DNA of 62,090 bases, taken from contig JACPGE010000082.1 in the NCBI GenBank assembly GCA_016182605.1, forward strand, positions 1-62,090, read 5' to 3'. The notes under the pieces are model-generated. The model saw nothing but the letters and a program-made list of their open reading frames with translations. It was not told the origin of the DNA and made no database searches. The stretch is from Candidatus Hydrogenedentota bacterium (GTDB lineage: Bacteria; Hydrogenedentota; Hydrogenedentia; Hydrogenedentales; JAEUWI01). Positions 19,221 through 28,515 of the stretch are shown one piece after another. The translations under genes and the position numbers were made by a program. Within the stretch, counting starts at the first letter, position 1. The number at the start of each line of letters is the position of its first letter.

Positions 19221-20333
19221 ATGACCACGCCAGCAACGGCCCCGGAACCGGCCAAGAAACTGAATATCTTCGAACGCTATCTCACGGTTTGGGTGGCGCT
19301 GTGCATCATTGGCGGCATTGTGCTGGGCAAGATCGCCCCGGGCATTGCGCGGTTGCTGGACGGCATGTCGCTGTATGTGAATGATGCGCCGGTGGTGTCG
19401 ATACCCATTGCGATCGCGCTCTTTTTCATGATGTATCCCATCATGGTGAAGATCGATTTTTCCGAAGTATTGCGGGCGGGCAAGAGCCCCAAGCCCGTAT
19501 TGCTGACGCTGGTGGTGAACTGGGCCATCAAGCCATTCACGATGTTTGCCATCGCCTATTTCTTCCTGGGCTATCTGTTCCGCGATCTGCTGCCCGGCAC
19601 GGAGATCCTGAAAGACGGCGGCGAGGTGGAGCTTTTCCGCTCGTATATCTCGGGGGCGATCCTCCTGGGCATTGCGCCGTGCACGGCCATGGTGCTGATG
19701 TGGGGCTATCTTGCCCAAGGCAATCAGGGCCACACGCTGATCATGGTGGCGATCAATTCGCTGACCATGCTGGTGCTCTACGGACTGCTGGGCGGGTGGC
19801 TGCTGGGCATCAATGAAATGCCCGTGCCGTGGGAGACGCTCTTGCTGAGCATCGCGATTTACGTCGCGCTGCCACTGTTTGCAGGCTACTTTTCGCGCAA
19901 GTGGATCATCCGCGCCAGGGGTCTGGCGTGGTTTGAAGCATCCTTCCTGCACGTGCTCACGCCCGTTTCCATCGTCGCGCTGTTGAGCACGCTCGTGCTG
20001 CTCTTCAGTTTCAAGGGCGAGACCATCATGGCGAATCCCCTGACGATACTCTGGATTGCGATCCCCTTGTCGATTCAGACCGTGCTGATCTTTGGCGTCA
20101 CCTACGCGCTCGCGAAATTCCTGCGCTTCAGTTACGAAGACGCCGCGCCGAGCGCCATGATTGGCGCCTCGAATCATTTCGAAGTGGCCATTGCCACGGC
20201 CACCATGCTCTACGGGTTGAGCAGCGGTGCGGCACTCGCCACGGTCGTGGGCGTGCTGATTGAAGTGCCGATCATGCTCTTGCTGGTGAAGTTTTGCCTG
20301 GGGACGAAGGGCTGGTTTCCGAAGGCCGCCTGA
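19221..20333 (+). CDS. acr3: ACR3-family arsenite efflux permease
   Basis: This is a 370-residue inner-membrane carrier with about ten hydrophobic segments that exports As(III), and sometimes Sb(III), using the proton gradient. The ACR3 signature segment [19 protein letters not shown], with the essential cysteine near residue 154, is intact, as is the later [18 protein letters not shown]. It starts about 60 bases after the arsC-arsM fusion on the same strand and completes an arsR-arsCM-acr3 operon. The start ATG is preceded only by a weak purine-rich stretch. It converges on the Q/P-rich membrane-protein gene with 15 bases between stops. Confidence 0.93.
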   Translation: MTTPATAPEPAKKLNIFERYLTVWVALCIIGGIVLGKIAPGIARLLDGMSLYVNDAPVVSIPIAIALFFMMYPIMVKIDFSEVLRAGKSPKPVLLTLVVNWAIKPFTMFAIAYFFLGYLFRDLLPGTEILKDGGEVELFRSYISGAILLGIAPCTAMVLMWGYLAQGNQGHTLIMVAINSLTMLVLYGLLGGWLLGINEMPVPWETLLLSIAIYVALPLFAGYFSRKWIIRARGLAWFEASFLHVLTPVSIVALLSTLVLLFSFKGETIMANPLTILWIAIPLSIQTVLIFGVTYALAKFLRFSYEDAAPSAMIGASNHFEVAIATATMLYGLSSGAALATVVGVLIEVPIMLLLVKFCLGTKGWFPKAA

Positions 20334-20348
20334 ATGGTCACCCCAAGC

Positions 20349-21119
20349 TTAGAATTTGCTGCTGTACTCGCGGAGGGCGCGGGGCGGGTCCAGGATTTCC
20401 TTCATCATGATGCCGTAGCGCACGTTCCTGGCCGTCGAAAACAGGCGTTCCGCAGCGGCCTTTTTCCGGCGCGCGGCCTCCTGCACGGGCGCTGAAGTAG
20501 AACGGCTCGGGGCAGTCACATTGAGTTCGCCGTCGGGGGCTTCAACTTGCCGCACCGGCGGGGATGCCGGGCGCTGTGGCTGTTGTGCGCGGCGCTGCTG
20601 TGGCGCCGGGGCCTGGCGCGGTTGCCGTTGCTGCGCCTGTTGCCACATCTGCTGCATCGTGGTGTGGGTCTGCTGGCGTTGTTCCGGGGGCTTGGGGGGG
20701 CGTTGCGCCTGCGGGGCCATCTGTCTGCGCTGTTCTTCCTGTGCCTTCGCCCAGGCTTCCTGCAAGGTCTGGGTCAACGAGGGCTGGGGTGTGGGCTGCT
20801 TGCGCCGGGGCGGCACGGGGATCTCGCGGTCCACGACTTCCTTTCCGCCGAAAGAGGGCATGGCCACAGGCTGCGCGGGCGGGGCCGAACGCGGGCGGGC
20901 CGTCGGAATCTCCGCCTGGCGCGATTCCTGAGCGCGGCCCGGATTGCCTTCGCTGCCGTAGAAGATCTGGCGGGTTTTCTCGGGCAAATCTTGCGGGCGC
21001 ACACGCTGCGCGCGCCGTTCCTCCCGCTGCTTTTGCTCATTGCGTTGTTCGCGGAGCTTGGAAATGCCGCCGACAATGGCAATCAGGAGAAAGATTCCCA
21101 ATCCGATCAAGTCATCCAT
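20349..21119 (-). CDS. Membrane-anchored Q/P-rich protein of unknown function
   Basis: The 256-residue protein has one N-terminal membrane segment (MDDLIGLGIFLLIAIVGGI), then a charged helix (KLREQRNEQKQREERRAQR). A long low-complexity Q/P/R/A linker covers about residues 60-200, and a conserved-looking tail NVRYGIMMKEILDPPRALRE ends the protein. The arrangement suggests a membrane-tethered scaffold with a short C-terminal docking motif. It is the last gene of the NfeD/flotillin operon, and its first residues and ribosome site are duplicated in the 54-residue gene just upstream. No enzyme motif was seen. Confidence 0.75.
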   Translation of the reverse strand: MDDLIGLGIFLLIAIVGGISKLREQRNEQKQREERRAQRVRPQDLPEKTRQIFYGSEGNPGRAQESRQAEIPTARPRSAPPAQPVAMPSFGGKEVVDREIPVPPRRKQPTPQPSLTQTLQEAWAKAQEEQRRQMAPQAQRPPKPPEQRQQTHTTMQQMWQQAQQRQPRQAPAPQQRRAQQPQRPASPPVRQVEAPDGELNVTAPSRSTSAPVQEAARRKKAAAERLFSTARNVRYGIMMKEILDPPRALREYSSKF

Positions 21120-21388
21120 GCGTCACGATCCTGCCCCTCGGGCGGTTCACGGTCTGGGTCTACCTACGGTCAAGCCGGAGCCCGGTCAACGTGTCCTGGA
21201 ATTTGGATTCTGATTCTGGTCAAGCCGGGCGTCCGTGTTGCGCCCGTCGAGGTCCGCCTCTTCTTGCCCAAGGCGCTTTTTACGGTGCCTCGCGGTGATC
21301 ACGACAACGACGGCCACGAGAAAGATTCCCAATCCTATCATGTCATCCATGCGTCACGATCCTGACTCTCGGGCGGTTCAGGGCCTGG
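21087..21388. repeat. 71-nt direct repeat covering two gene starts
   Basis: Positions 21087-21157 and 21318-21388 match at 65 of 71 bases with an offset of 231. Each copy spans the ribosome site and first codons of a minus-strand gene (starts at 21119 and 21350). This points to a local duplication that created, or left behind, the small upstream gene. Confidence 0.8.
21186..21350 (-). CDS. 54-residue single-pass membrane protein, paralogue of the downstream gene's N-terminus
   Basis: The predicted protein begins MDDMIGLGIFLVAVVVVIT, a membrane helix nearly identical in its first residues to that of the 256-residue downstream protein. It continues with a basic then acidic tail (ARHRKKRLGQEEADLDGRN) and stops at residue 54. 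AGGATCGTGACGC before its ATG matches the sequence before the downstream start. It lies between floA and the Q/P-rich gene on the same strand. It may be a real small membrane protein or a truncated duplicate; the coding reading is supported by the intact frame and ribosome site. Confidence 0.5.
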   Translation of the reverse strand: MDDMIGLGIFLVAVVVVITARHRKKRLGQEEADLDGRNTDARLDQNQNPNSRTR

Positions 21389-21435
21389 ACACCGCAGTAG
21401 TCGCGGCGCCCAGACCCGGTCCATTCGTGCGAGAT

Positions 21436-22440
21436 TTATTGCTTCGATTCCGGATCCTTGTCGATCTTGGAGATGGAGTCCCGCATGTCCGTGTCGGCCA
21501 TGATGTTCTTCATCTTGTAGTAGTCCATGATGCCGAGGTTGCCATTGCGGAAGGCTTCGGCCATGGCTTTGGGCACTTCGGCTTCGGCTTCCGTTACGCG
21601 GGCGCGCATTTCCACGACCTGGGCCTGCATTTCCGCCTCACGCGCGCGCGCCATGGCACGGCGCTCTTCGGCGCGGGCCTGGGCGATCTGCTTGTCGGCT
21701 TCGGCCTGTTTGATCTGCAGGTGGGCGCCGATGTTTTCGCCCACGTCGATATCCGCGATGTCGATCGAGAGAATTTCGAAGGCCGTGCCGGCGTCCAGGC
21801 CGCGGGCAAGCACCACCTTGGAAATGGAGTCGGGATTTTCCAGCACTTTTTTGTGGGTGGTGGACGAACCGATGGTGGTCACGATGCCTTCGCCGACGCG
21901 CGCGATAATCGTTTCCTCGGTCGCGCCGCCGACCAGGCGCTTGAGGTTGGTGCGCACCGTTACGCGCGCCTTGGCCTTAAGCTGAATGCCGTCCATGGCC
22001 ACAGCGGCGACGGTGGAGGAACCCTGGCGCGGGTCGGGACAGTCGATGACTTTGGGGCTGACGGAGGTGCGCACGGCGTCGAGCACGTCGCGTCCCGCAA
22101 GGTCGATGGCGGTGGCTTCCTTGAAGCTGAGTTCGATGTTCGCCTTGTTGGCCGCGATAAGCGCCTGCACCACGCGCTGCACGTTGCCGCCGGCGAGGTA
22201 GTGCGCTTCGAGGTCATCGGTGTCCAGGGGCAAGCCGGCCTTGATGGCATTGATGCGGCTTTGGACAATGGTGGTGGCATTGACTTTCCGCAGCCGCATG
22301 CCGATGAGGCTAGAAAAGCCCACATAGGCGTTGGATAGCCAGGCTTGCAGCCAGAGCTGGAAGAACGACACGACCACGATAAAGAAAATCAGAATAGCAA
22401 CGCCTGCCGCAACGGCAAGCACCATGATCAATGGAGTCAT
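21436..22440 (-). CDS. floA: Flotillin-like protein FloA
   Basis: The 334-residue protein marks functional membrane microdomains. An N-terminal hydrophobic hairpin ([38 protein letters not shown]) is followed by the SPFH/PHB-like domain with [20 protein letters not shown] and [19 protein letters not shown] long helical coiled coil holds the EA-rich repeats expected of flotillins ([31 protein letters not shown]). Length and layout agree closely with FloA/YqfA. It follows the short NfeD gene by 78 bases, the usual NfeD-FloA pairing, and is probably co-transcribed from the promoter near 25.1 kb. Confidence 0.95.
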   Translation of the reverse strand: MTPLIMVLAVAAGVAILIFFIVVVSFFQLWLQAWLSNAYVGFSSLIGMRLRKVNATTIVQSRINAIKAGLPLDTDDLEAHYLAGGNVQRVVQALIAANKANIELSFKEATAIDLAGRDVLDAVRTSVSPKVIDCPDPRQGSSTVAAVAMDGIQLKAKARVTVRTNLKRLVGGATEETIIARVGEGIVTTIGSSTTHKKVLENPDSISKVVLARGLDAGTAFEILSIDIADIDVGENIGAHLQIKQAEADKQIAQARAEERRAMARAREAEMQAQVVEMRARVTEAEAEVPKAMAEAFRNGNLGIMDYYKMKNIMADTDMRDSISKIDKDPESKQ

Positions 22441-22518
22441 GCTCAGGTCCCTTTCAAGAGGTTTCGTCAGTTCGCATGTATAAAGAAAGACCGGCCCTAT
22501 TCACGGCCGGCCTGCAAT

Positions 22519-23001
22519 TCACCGGCTGCTGTCCGCCTGCTCCACCACAATGCGGTTGCCATGCACTTCCAGCACGCGCACGCTGGCCCCCTGATCGATG
22601 AATGCGCCCTCCGACACGGCGTCGTAGCGTTCGCCCTCGACAACGATGGTGCCCGCGGGCCGCAGGGCGGTCATCACGGTGCCGGTGCTTCCGAGCAGGA
22701 AGAGCGGGCTTTGCTGATTCACGTAGCCTTCTTCGGCCCGCTGTTCCGCCGTGTTGACGAGCAGGTTGCCCCATTTGCCCTTGGTCATGCCGTAGAAGCC
22801 GATGGCAATCGCGCAAATGACACCCAAGACCTCGCCGGCAACGATAAACATGGCCAGGTCCGGAAACTGGTAGATGGCCATGCCCGTCGAGCCGATAACC
22901 ATCAGAATGCCGACGCCGCCCGCAATGCCGTGGGGCAGCAGGAACTCTGCGATGATCAACACGATGCCGCCAATGAGAAGCACCAGCGCAGTGAGCGTCA
23001 T
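22519..23001 (-). CDS. Short NfeD-family membrane protein
   Basis: The 160-residue protein has about four hydrophobic segments in its first 90 residues and a C-terminal OB-fold NfeD domain (LLGSTGTVMTALRPAGTIVVEGERYDAVSEGAFI, GASVRVLEVHGNRIVVE). Short NfeD proteins without the protease domain accompany flotillins and are thought to act with them. The start overlaps the stop of the upstream 101-residue gene by four bases, so the two are translationally coupled. Confidence 0.9.
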   Translation of the reverse strand: MTLTALVLLIGGIVLIIAEFLLPHGIAGGVGILMVIGSTGMAIYQFPDLAMFIVAGEVLGVICAIAIGFYGMTKGKWGNLLVNTAEQRAEEGYVNQQSPLFLLGSTGTVMTALRPAGTIVVEGERYDAVSEGAFIDQGASVRVLEVHGNRIVVEQADSSR

Positions 23002-23303
23002 ACTTTGGGCTCCTTTTGCTGGGTCGATTCGAGGAGCGCAATGAGCTGGCCCACTTCGATCCGGATTTCCAAGAGCACCTTGCTCTTGTCCGCCGGATCC
23101 TTCGGATCCTCTTCCTTCAGCGATTCAAACGTGTCCATGAGGTCGCCGGTGTCTGGAAAGAGCACCTGCGCCTTGAGCATGAGTTTGTTGAAACGTTTGG
23201 CGAAGGGCGCGCAGGTGTAATAGCCCGCGCCTTGAGACTGCACCACATCCATTTCTTTCAAGAGCTGGTGCAACATGGTGATCAGGGAATGATGTTGAGT
23301 CAT
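22998..23303 (-). CDS. Conserved-context 101-residue cytoplasmic protein, function unknown
   Basis: The small helical, charged protein has no signal peptide or membrane segment. It contains one cysteine in GAGYYTCAPFAKRFNKLM and an acidic C-terminal half (SLKEEDPKDPADKSKVLLEIRIEVGQLIALLES). I do not recognise a family. Four-base overlaps with both neighbours place it firmly between the long NfeD protease and the short NfeD, which argues for a role in the same membrane process. Confidence 0.75.
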   Translation of the reverse strand: MTQHHSLITMLHQLLKEMDVVQSQGAGYYTCAPFAKRFNKLMLKAQVLFPDTGDLMDTFESLKEEDPKDPADKSKVLLEIRIEVGQLIALLESTQQKEPKV

Positions 23304-24985
23304 CGGATCGTAGTTTCCTTCTGCGCCGTAACAACGAGACGGCTGCCCTCTATCTGGATGATGACAATGGGGGCGCCGCTTTCAATAAACTCTCCGCGTG
23401 TGACCACGTCCAGCGAGCGGCCCTCGAAGCGGCCCCGCCCCGCAGGCCGTAGAAACGACGTGGCCACGCCCGCCATGCCAGTATGCACGTCCATATCCCT
23501 GGGGGCCACATAGCCGTCCGCGGCCAACTGTTCATGGGCATTCACGAGACTCCTGGCCAGGCGCGTCCGCGGGAAGTAGCGCCAGCTTATCAGTAATAGG
23601 AAGGCCCCCACAATGACGGTGGTCGACATGGTTTGCAGGGCATTGTCGATGCGGTCGAAATCCCAGGAGTATTCGGGGAAAGCCACCCGGGTGAGCGAGA
23701 GGTAAAACCCGGCGAAACACGAGGCAATGCCCAGGGTGCCGATGACGCCGAAGCCGGGGAGCACGAAGACTTCCACCGCAATCAAGGCGACACCCACCGC
23801 GAGGAGCAGCAGATCCACCCATTCGGCCATGCCGATAACCATGTGCGATCCAAAGAAGATGGCGAGGCAGGTAACGCCCACCAGGCCCGGAAAGCCGAAG
23901 CCGGGAGTGCGGATCTCCACATAGATGCCGCCGAGGCCCGCCATGAGGAGCAGTCCGGCGATCATGGGGCTGGTGAGAAAAGCGAAGAGGGCCTCGTCCC
24001 AGCGGGGTATGATCTCGCGCTTTTCCAGCTTGTCCAGGCTGTAGAATTGCAGCACGGCGTCGATGGACTCGAGGGCGATCGGGATCAGGCCAAATTTTCT
24101 TGCCTCGGAACTGGTCAGCGTGAGGAGTTCGCCGTTCGCGCTGATGATCTCGGCGCGCTCCATGATAGCGGCGAATTCTCCCGGCACGGTTGCGGGCGTG
24201 CTCACGGGATCTTCCGGCGATTCTACGGGCGCACCTCCATCGGGGGCGCTCACGGGCGCGGGCTTGCCCACGGCATCGCGGAAGACTTTTTCCATGCCTT
24301 CGACGGCGGCCGCCGGGAGTTCTTCCTTCAGGGTCTCGAAAACTTGCTGGATGGGATCGGCTTTGGCCGTTTCCAGGTCGTTCTTGGTGCTCTCGGCGGG
24401 CCTGCCGTCGCGCACACGGAAGATCACGTACTTGCCATCGTCTCCCAGATAGCCGCGCAGCTCAATGTCCGCATCGACCATGGCTTCGCCAATCAGGGCA
24501 TTGTGGCCATTGGCCTCGGCAAGCGCCCGGTACTTGGCGCGCACAAACGAGTTCGACTTTTCGTCCATGGCGGCGGTGGTTTCCGCGCCGGGCATGACTG
24601 GTGTGGAGGCGCCCATATTGGCGGACGGCGTCATGACAATGATGTCGCAGGCGTAGCTGATCAGGGCGCCGGCTGAAATGGCGCCCATGCCGGTGACGAA
24701 GGCATAGGTGGGGCACTGCGCTTCGAGGATATGATCGGTGATCTTGATCGCCGAGTCCACGCGGCCGCCCGGGGTGTTGATCACGAAGATCAGGGCCTGG
24801 GCGTCTTTGGCCTCTTTGACGGCGCGCTCGACGACGATGGCGACCCCGTCATCGATTTCATCTTCGATGGGGCAAATCACGACATAGCCGCCGGCGGGCG
24901 CATCGGCCGGTGCGGGGGCGTCCTGCGCCAGCGCCATCCCCGAGAGGGACAGTACCAGCGCCAAGCAAGTCCGGAACGTGTTCAT
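23300..24985 (-). CDS. Long NfeD (ClpP-class membrane serine protease)
   Basis: This is a 561-residue exported membrane protease. The start at 24985 is chosen because AGGA lies 9 bases before it and a signal peptide follows at once (MNTFRTCLALVLSLSGMALAQ); the frame is open to 25006. Residues 35 to about 225 are the ClpP-fold protease: INTPGGRVDSA, the likely nucleophile Ser in MGAISAGALISYACD and the likely catalytic Lys in MDEKSNSFVRAKY. An insertion of about 60 residues rich in P/E/A/S follows, then four or five membrane helices (about 340-480) and an OB-fold NfeD domain. The 1510-N/NfeD family cleaves hydrophobic membrane-protein segments. First gene of the operon. Confidence 0.92.
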   Translation of the reverse strand: MNTFRTCLALVLSLSGMALAQDAPAPADAPAGGYVVICPIEDEIDDGVAIVVERAVKEAKDAQALIFVINTPGGRVDSAIKITDHILEAQCPTYAFVTGMGAISAGALISYACDIIVMTPSANMGASTPVMPGAETTAAMDEKSNSFVRAKYRALAEANGHNALIGEAMVDADIELRGYLGDDGKYVIFRVRDGRPAESTKNDLETAKADPIQQVFETLKEELPAAAVEGMEKVFRDAVGKPAPVSAPDGGAPVESPEDPVSTPATVPGEFAAIMERAEIISANGELLTLTSSEARKFGLIPIALESIDAVLQFYSLDKLEKREIIPRWDEALFAFLTSPMIAGLLLMAGLGGIYVEIRTPGFGFPGLVGVTCLAIFFGSHMVIGMAEWVDLLLLAVGVALIAVEVFVLPGFGVIGTLGIASCFAGFYLSLTRVAFPEYSWDFDRIDNALQTMSTTVIVGAFLLLISWRYFPRTRLARSLVNAHEQLAADGYVAPRDMDVHTGMAGVATSFLRPAGRGRFEGRSLDVVTRGEFIESGAPIVIIQIEGSRLVVTAQKETTIR

Positions 24986-25084
24986 CTTGAGGTTTCCTGC
25001 ATACAACCCATGTCTCCTGTCTTCCCCGGCAGAATCGTGCCCGCCAGGAGCGCGTATGGATCATACAATCGGCGATACAGGTTT

Positions 25085-25113
25085 ATTCTATGCCTTGGCC
25101 GGGCCGGGGTCAA
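25085..25113 (-). promoter_or_regulatory. Promoter of the NfeD/flotillin operon
   Basis: Minus-strand TTGACC (plus 25108-25113), 17 bases, then TAGAAT (plus 25085-25090): both boxes match consensus at five of six positions. The predicted leader to the start at 24985 is about 90 bases. No other strong promoter was seen inside the operon. Confidence 0.6.
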
Positions 25114-25204
25114 CGAGGAGAGGCAAATTTTTGGCATGGTTTTCGGGGGCCGGGCGCCCGTTGAACCCGCCCGCTGGCCGTCCCGTTGGCTGGGCGGACG
25201 CCGC

Positions 25205-26050
25205 TCAGCGCCGGGCCTCGCTGCTCGCCTGCTTCTGCAGGGCGGCCTCGTCCTCCTGCCGCCGCGCCTTGTTCTCGGTCATGAGATCGTCGAGGATCAG
25301 CAAGCGTTCGAACCAGATCATGAGCAGGGTGCAGAGGTAGCGCCGGCCCATCTTGCGCAGCCGCAGGTTGGACTGTCCCCAGGTGCGCCCGGACCACGTG
25401 ATGGGCACCTGGGCAATGCGGTAATGGCGTATGAGGCAAGAGAGGGACATTTCGATGGTAATGTTGAAGTGGGCGGCCTGCAAGGGGCTGATGCTTTCGA
25501 TGACGTGGCGCTGGTAGACCTTGAAGGCGTTCGTGAGGTCGTTGTGCCGGGTCATGAAGAGCGCCTGCATCATGCGGTTGACGATGCGGTTTACCACCAG
25601 TTTCACGGGCGGATAGTGGGTGACCTTGCTGCCCTCGATGAAGCGTGAGCCGAAGACGCAGTCGTAGCCCTCTTCGATTTTGCGGTAACACTTCACCACG
25701 TCATCCGGATGGTCGGAACTGTCGGCCATCACGATGGCGGCGAGATCGCCCTCGAAATGACGCAACCCGCACCGGATCGCACGGCCCAGACCGCCCGGTG
25801 GCTGGTTGTGCACGACGCGGATCTCCGGGATCTCGGCGCGTTTCGCCTCCAGCACCGCCGTCGTGGCGTCCTGGCTGTTGTCGTTGACCACGAGCAACTC
25901 GAAGGGGATGCCCTCCGGGCGCAGGGCCGCGGCGAGCCGTTCCACCGTGGGCACGATGTTTTTCTCTTCATTGTACGCAGGAATGAGTACGGTGTAGCGG
26001 AGGGTGTTGCGGGCGAAGGGCCGCAGCTCAGATCCGCCCTTCGAAGCCAT
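25205..26050 (-). CDS. Family 2 glycosyltransferase (dolichol-phosphate-mannose synthase-like)
   Basis: The 281-residue GT-A fold enzyme has the opening strand [18 protein letters not shown], the nucleotide-binding DD-type segment [15 protein letters not shown], and [12 protein letters not shown] at the metal-binding position, where the usual DxD reads [13 protein letters not shown] is typical of polyprenyl-phosphate sugar transferases. No C-terminal membrane helices are evident; the end is basic and charged. It overlaps the upstream epimerase gene by 23 bases and is probably co-expressed for surface-glycan synthesis. Donor and acceptor unknown. Confidence 0.88.
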   Translation of the reverse strand: MASKGGSELRPFARNTLRYTVLIPAYNEEKNIVPTVERLAAALRPEGIPFELLVVNDNSQDATTAVLEAKRAEIPEIRVVHNQPPGGLGRAIRCGLRHFEGDLAAIVMADSSDHPDDVVKCYRKIEEGYDCVFGSRFIEGSKVTHYPPVKLVVNRIVNRMMQALFMTRHNDLTNAFKVYQRHVIESISPLQAAHFNITIEMSLSCLIRHYRIAQVPITWSGRTWGQSNLRLRKMGRRYLCTLLMIWFERLLILDDLMTENKARRQEDEAALQKQASSEARR

Positions 26051-27089
26051 GATAGATCTCCTCCAATATCATCTGGATGTCGTAGCGGCAGGTCCAGCCC
26101 GGATAGTGCCCCTGAAACTTGCGCACGTCGCCAATCCACCAGATGTGATCGCCGATGCGGTTGTCCTCCGCATAGCGCACGGCCATCTTCTTGCCGCAAA
26201 GCGCCTCGCAAATCGCGATGGCCTCTTGCATCGAACAATTGCTGTGCCGGCCGCCGCCCATATTATACACCTCGCCCATGCGGGGGGCGCGGAAAACTTC
26301 GTCGAAACAGGCCACCAAGTCGCGCGAATGGATATTGTCCCGCACCTGCTTGCCCTTGTAGCCGAATATGGTGTACTCCCGGCCGGTCATGGCGCATTTC
26401 ATGAGGTAGGAGAGGAAGCCGTGGAGTTCCGCGCCGGAATGGCCGGGCCCGGTGAGGCAGCCGCCCCGGAAGACGGCGGTCTTCATGCCGAAGTAGCGGC
26501 CATACTCCTGCACCATCACATCCGCGGCCACCTTCGAAGCCCCAAAGACGGAATGTTTGCATTGGTCGATGGACATGCTCTCATCGATGCCATGGGCGCG
26601 GTAAGCATGATCCGGCGCCACTTCCCAGCGCGTTTCCTCCTCCACCAGGGGAAGAAAGTTGGGCGCGTCGCCGTAGACCTTGTTGGTGCTCGTAAAGATG
26701 AACGGGGCGTTGACGGCATGCTGGCGGGTCAGTTCGAGCACATGCAGCGTGCCTGTGGCGTTCACGCCGAAATCCGTCAACGGCTCCTTGGCCGCCCAGT
26801 CGTGGCTGGGCTGGGCTGCCGTGTGGACCACCAGCACAATCTCGCCGCGGTAGCCCTGGAAGATCGCTTCCAGCGCGGCATAGTCGCGAACGTCTGCGTT
26901 GTGGTGCCGGTAGTCCGGGTACTGATCGCGCAGGGCCTGCGCAGCCCACTGTGTGCTGGCTTCCGCGCCGAAATAGTAGGCGCGCATGTCGTTGTCGATG
27001 CCCGCCACGGTGTGGCCTGCGCCGCAAAAATGGCGCACGGTCTCCGCACCGATCAAACCCGCCGATCCTGTTACGAGGACAACCGCCAT
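26028..27089 (-). CDS. NAD-dependent nucleotide-sugar epimerase (CDP-paratose 2-epimerase-like), Tyr-to-Phe variant
   Basis: This is a 353-residue extended short-chain dehydrogenase. The start at 27089 is set by AAAGGGTG upstream and by the Rossmann motif [18 protein letters not shown] immediately after it. The frame stays open another 118 codons, but that part is not protein-like. Catalytic segment: [14 protein letters not shown], then [13 protein letters not shown], where the expected YxxxK reads FxxxK. Loss of the catalytic tyrosine is notable, since other conserved positions ([31 protein letters not shown]) look intact. Resembles the RfbE/CDP-tyvelose epimerase subgroup. Shares a divergent promoter region with the next epimerase. 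Confidence 0.85.
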   Translation of the reverse strand: MAVVLVTGSAGLIGAETVRHFCGAGHTVAGIDNDMRAYYFGAEASTQWAAQALRDQYPDYRHHNADVRDYAALEAIFQGYRGEIVLVVHTAAQPSHDWAAKEPLTDFGVNATGTLHVLELTRQHAVNAPFIFTSTNKVYGDAPNFLPLVEEETRWEVAPDHAYRAHGIDESMSIDQCKHSVFGASKVAADVMVQEYGRYFGMKTAVFRGGCLTGPGHSGAELHGFLSYLMKCAMTGREYTIFGYKGKQVRDNIHSRDLVACFDEVFRAPRMGEVYNMGGGRHSNCSMQEAIAICEALCGKKMAVRYAEDNRIGDHIWWIGDVRKFQGHYPGWTCRYDIQMILEEIYHGFEGRI

Positions 27090-27165
27090 TGACACCCTTT
27101 CGACACCCTGCCTTGCCGCCCCGTTGCCCTTGCTTCCGAGCAGCCTACCCGGTACCCTAATGCCC

Positions 27166-27195
27166 ATTGTAGCGGAGAGCTGCCGGGCACACCAA
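27166..27195 (-). promoter_or_regulatory. Candidate promoter for the epimerase-glycosyltransferase pair
   Basis: Minus-strand TTGGTG (plus 27190-27195), 18 bases, then TACAAT (plus 27166-27171). The -10 is strong and the -35 weak. It lies in the divergent gap between the two epimerase genes, with a leader of about 70 bases. Confidence 0.4.
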
Positions 27196-27333
27196 CCGCA
27201 CAGGCCGCAAGGGTTTATCGGCAGAAAGACTTGAAACTTCAGCAGGCGGATCGATGGGGATTCGCGATTCTTCCGTGAACGTGCAATTCCTGCGGAACCC
27301 AGAACATATCGGCGCCCCATCCGGAGACCTTCC

Positions 27334-28401
27334 ATGAAAACCATTCTCATCACCGGCGGCGCAGGCTTCGTTGGGGCGCATCTGGCGCTTGCACTCAAGC
27401 GGCACCGCGAAGACACCCGGGTCCTCGCCTTCGACAACCTCAAGCGGCGGGGCGCGGAGCTGTCCCTGGCGCGCCTGCGGGCAGGCGGCGTCGAGTTTGT
27501 TCACGGCGATGTGCGGTGCTGGGCCGATCTGGAGGGCGTGGGCGGCATTGACGCGTTGATCGAGTGCAGTGCGGAGCCGTCGGTGCTGGCGGGTTTCGGC
27601 GATGCCCCCAACTATCTGCTGGACACGAACCTCGGCGGGGCGCTGAACTGTCTGGAACTGGCGCGGCGGCACGCGGCGGCCTTTGTGTTTCTTTCCACGA
27701 GCCGGGTTTATCCCATCCGCGCGCTGAGCGGTTTATTGCACAGCGAGGCGGAGACCCGCTTTGAACTGGCGCCGGAACAGATCGTCGCGGGGGCTTCGGC
27801 CGACGGCATCAACGAGAACTTCCCGCTGGCCGGGGCGCGTTCCCTCTATGGCGCCACCAAACTGTCGGCGGAGATCGTGTTGCAGGAGTATGCCGCCATG
27901 TATGGCATGCCCGCCGTGATCGATCGCTGCGGCGTGCTCACCGGACCCTGGCAAATGGGCAAGACGGATCAGGGGGTCATCGTGCTGTGGGCCGCGCGCC
28001 ATTGCTATGGCGGGAGTCTGCAATACATTGGCTACGGCGGCACGGGCAAACAGGTGCGCGACATTCTGCACATCGGCGACTTGACCGATCTCGTGCTGCG
28101 CCAGTTGGACCACATTGCGGATTACCGCGGAGAGATCTTCAATGTGGGCGGCGGGCGTCCCGTGAGCGTGTCGTTGCTGGAGTTGACCGGCCTGTGCGAG
28201 CAGCTCACGGGCAAGTCGATCCCCATAACGTCGACAGCAGAGAAGCGGCCTGCGGACATACCGCTGTACCTGAGCGATACCGGCAAAGTGCGCGCGGCGT
28301 GCAACTGGCAGCCGCGGCGCGGCGTGGAAGAGACATTGGAGGAGATTGTGCGCTGGCTGCGCGACGAGGAAAGCGCGCTTCGGGGGATTCTTGCGCCGTA
28401 G
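27334..28401 (+). CDS. NAD-dependent nucleotide-sugar epimerase/dehydratase
   Basis: This is a 355-residue extended SDR enzyme. Rossmann motif [18 protein letters not shown] is at the start, the catalytic Ser/Thr region is [10 protein letters not shown], and the intact YxxxK lies in [18 protein letters not shown] near residue 175. The C-terminal half has [21 protein letters not shown] and [12 protein letters not shown], as in CDP-paratose 2-epimerase and related enzymes. It runs divergently from the Phe-variant epimerase, which shares the QVRD and LTGP segments, so the two are distant paralogues. Probable role: making a deoxy- or epimerised sugar donor for surface glycans. Confidence 0.87.
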   Translation: MKTILITGGAGFVGAHLALALKRHREDTRVLAFDNLKRRGAELSLARLRAGGVEFVHGDVRCWADLEGVGGIDALIECSAEPSVLAGFGDAPNYLLDTNLGGALNCLELARRHAAAFVFLSTSRVYPIRALSGLLHSEAETRFELAPEQIVAGASADGINENFPLAGARSLYGATKLSAEIVLQEYAAMYGMPAVIDRCGVLTGPWQMGKTDQGVIVLWAARHCYGGSLQYIGYGGTGKQVRDILHIGDLTDLVLRQLDHIADYRGEIFNVGGGRPVSVSLLELTGLCEQLTGKSIPITSTAEKRPADIPLYLSDTGKVRAACNWQPRRGVEETLEEIVRWLRDEESALRGILAP

Positions 28402-28450
28402 CCTGTGCGCTGCCCGCGGCGCTCGCGTCTCTGGATTCATGGAAATAGAA

Positions 28451-28479
28451 ACGCGCCGTTGCGAGGGGCAACGGCGCGT
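28451..28479 (-). terminator. Intrinsic terminator of the flagellin gene
   Basis: ACGCGCCGTTGC (28451-28462) and GCAACGGCGCGT (28468-28479) pair over 12 bases with a 5-base loop. On the minus strand the hairpin is followed by TTCTATTTCC, a partial U-run. It lies 37 bases past the flagellin stop. Confidence 0.75.
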
Positions 28480-28515
28480 GTCGATTGCTCATTAAGGCCA
28501 GGCCAGGGTGGAGGA

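Noticed and set aside
27090-27443. 118-residue N-terminal extension of the minus-strand epimerase
   Set aside because: The Rossmann fold starts right at 27089 with its own ribosome site; the extension is basic, has no domain and overlaps the divergent gene.
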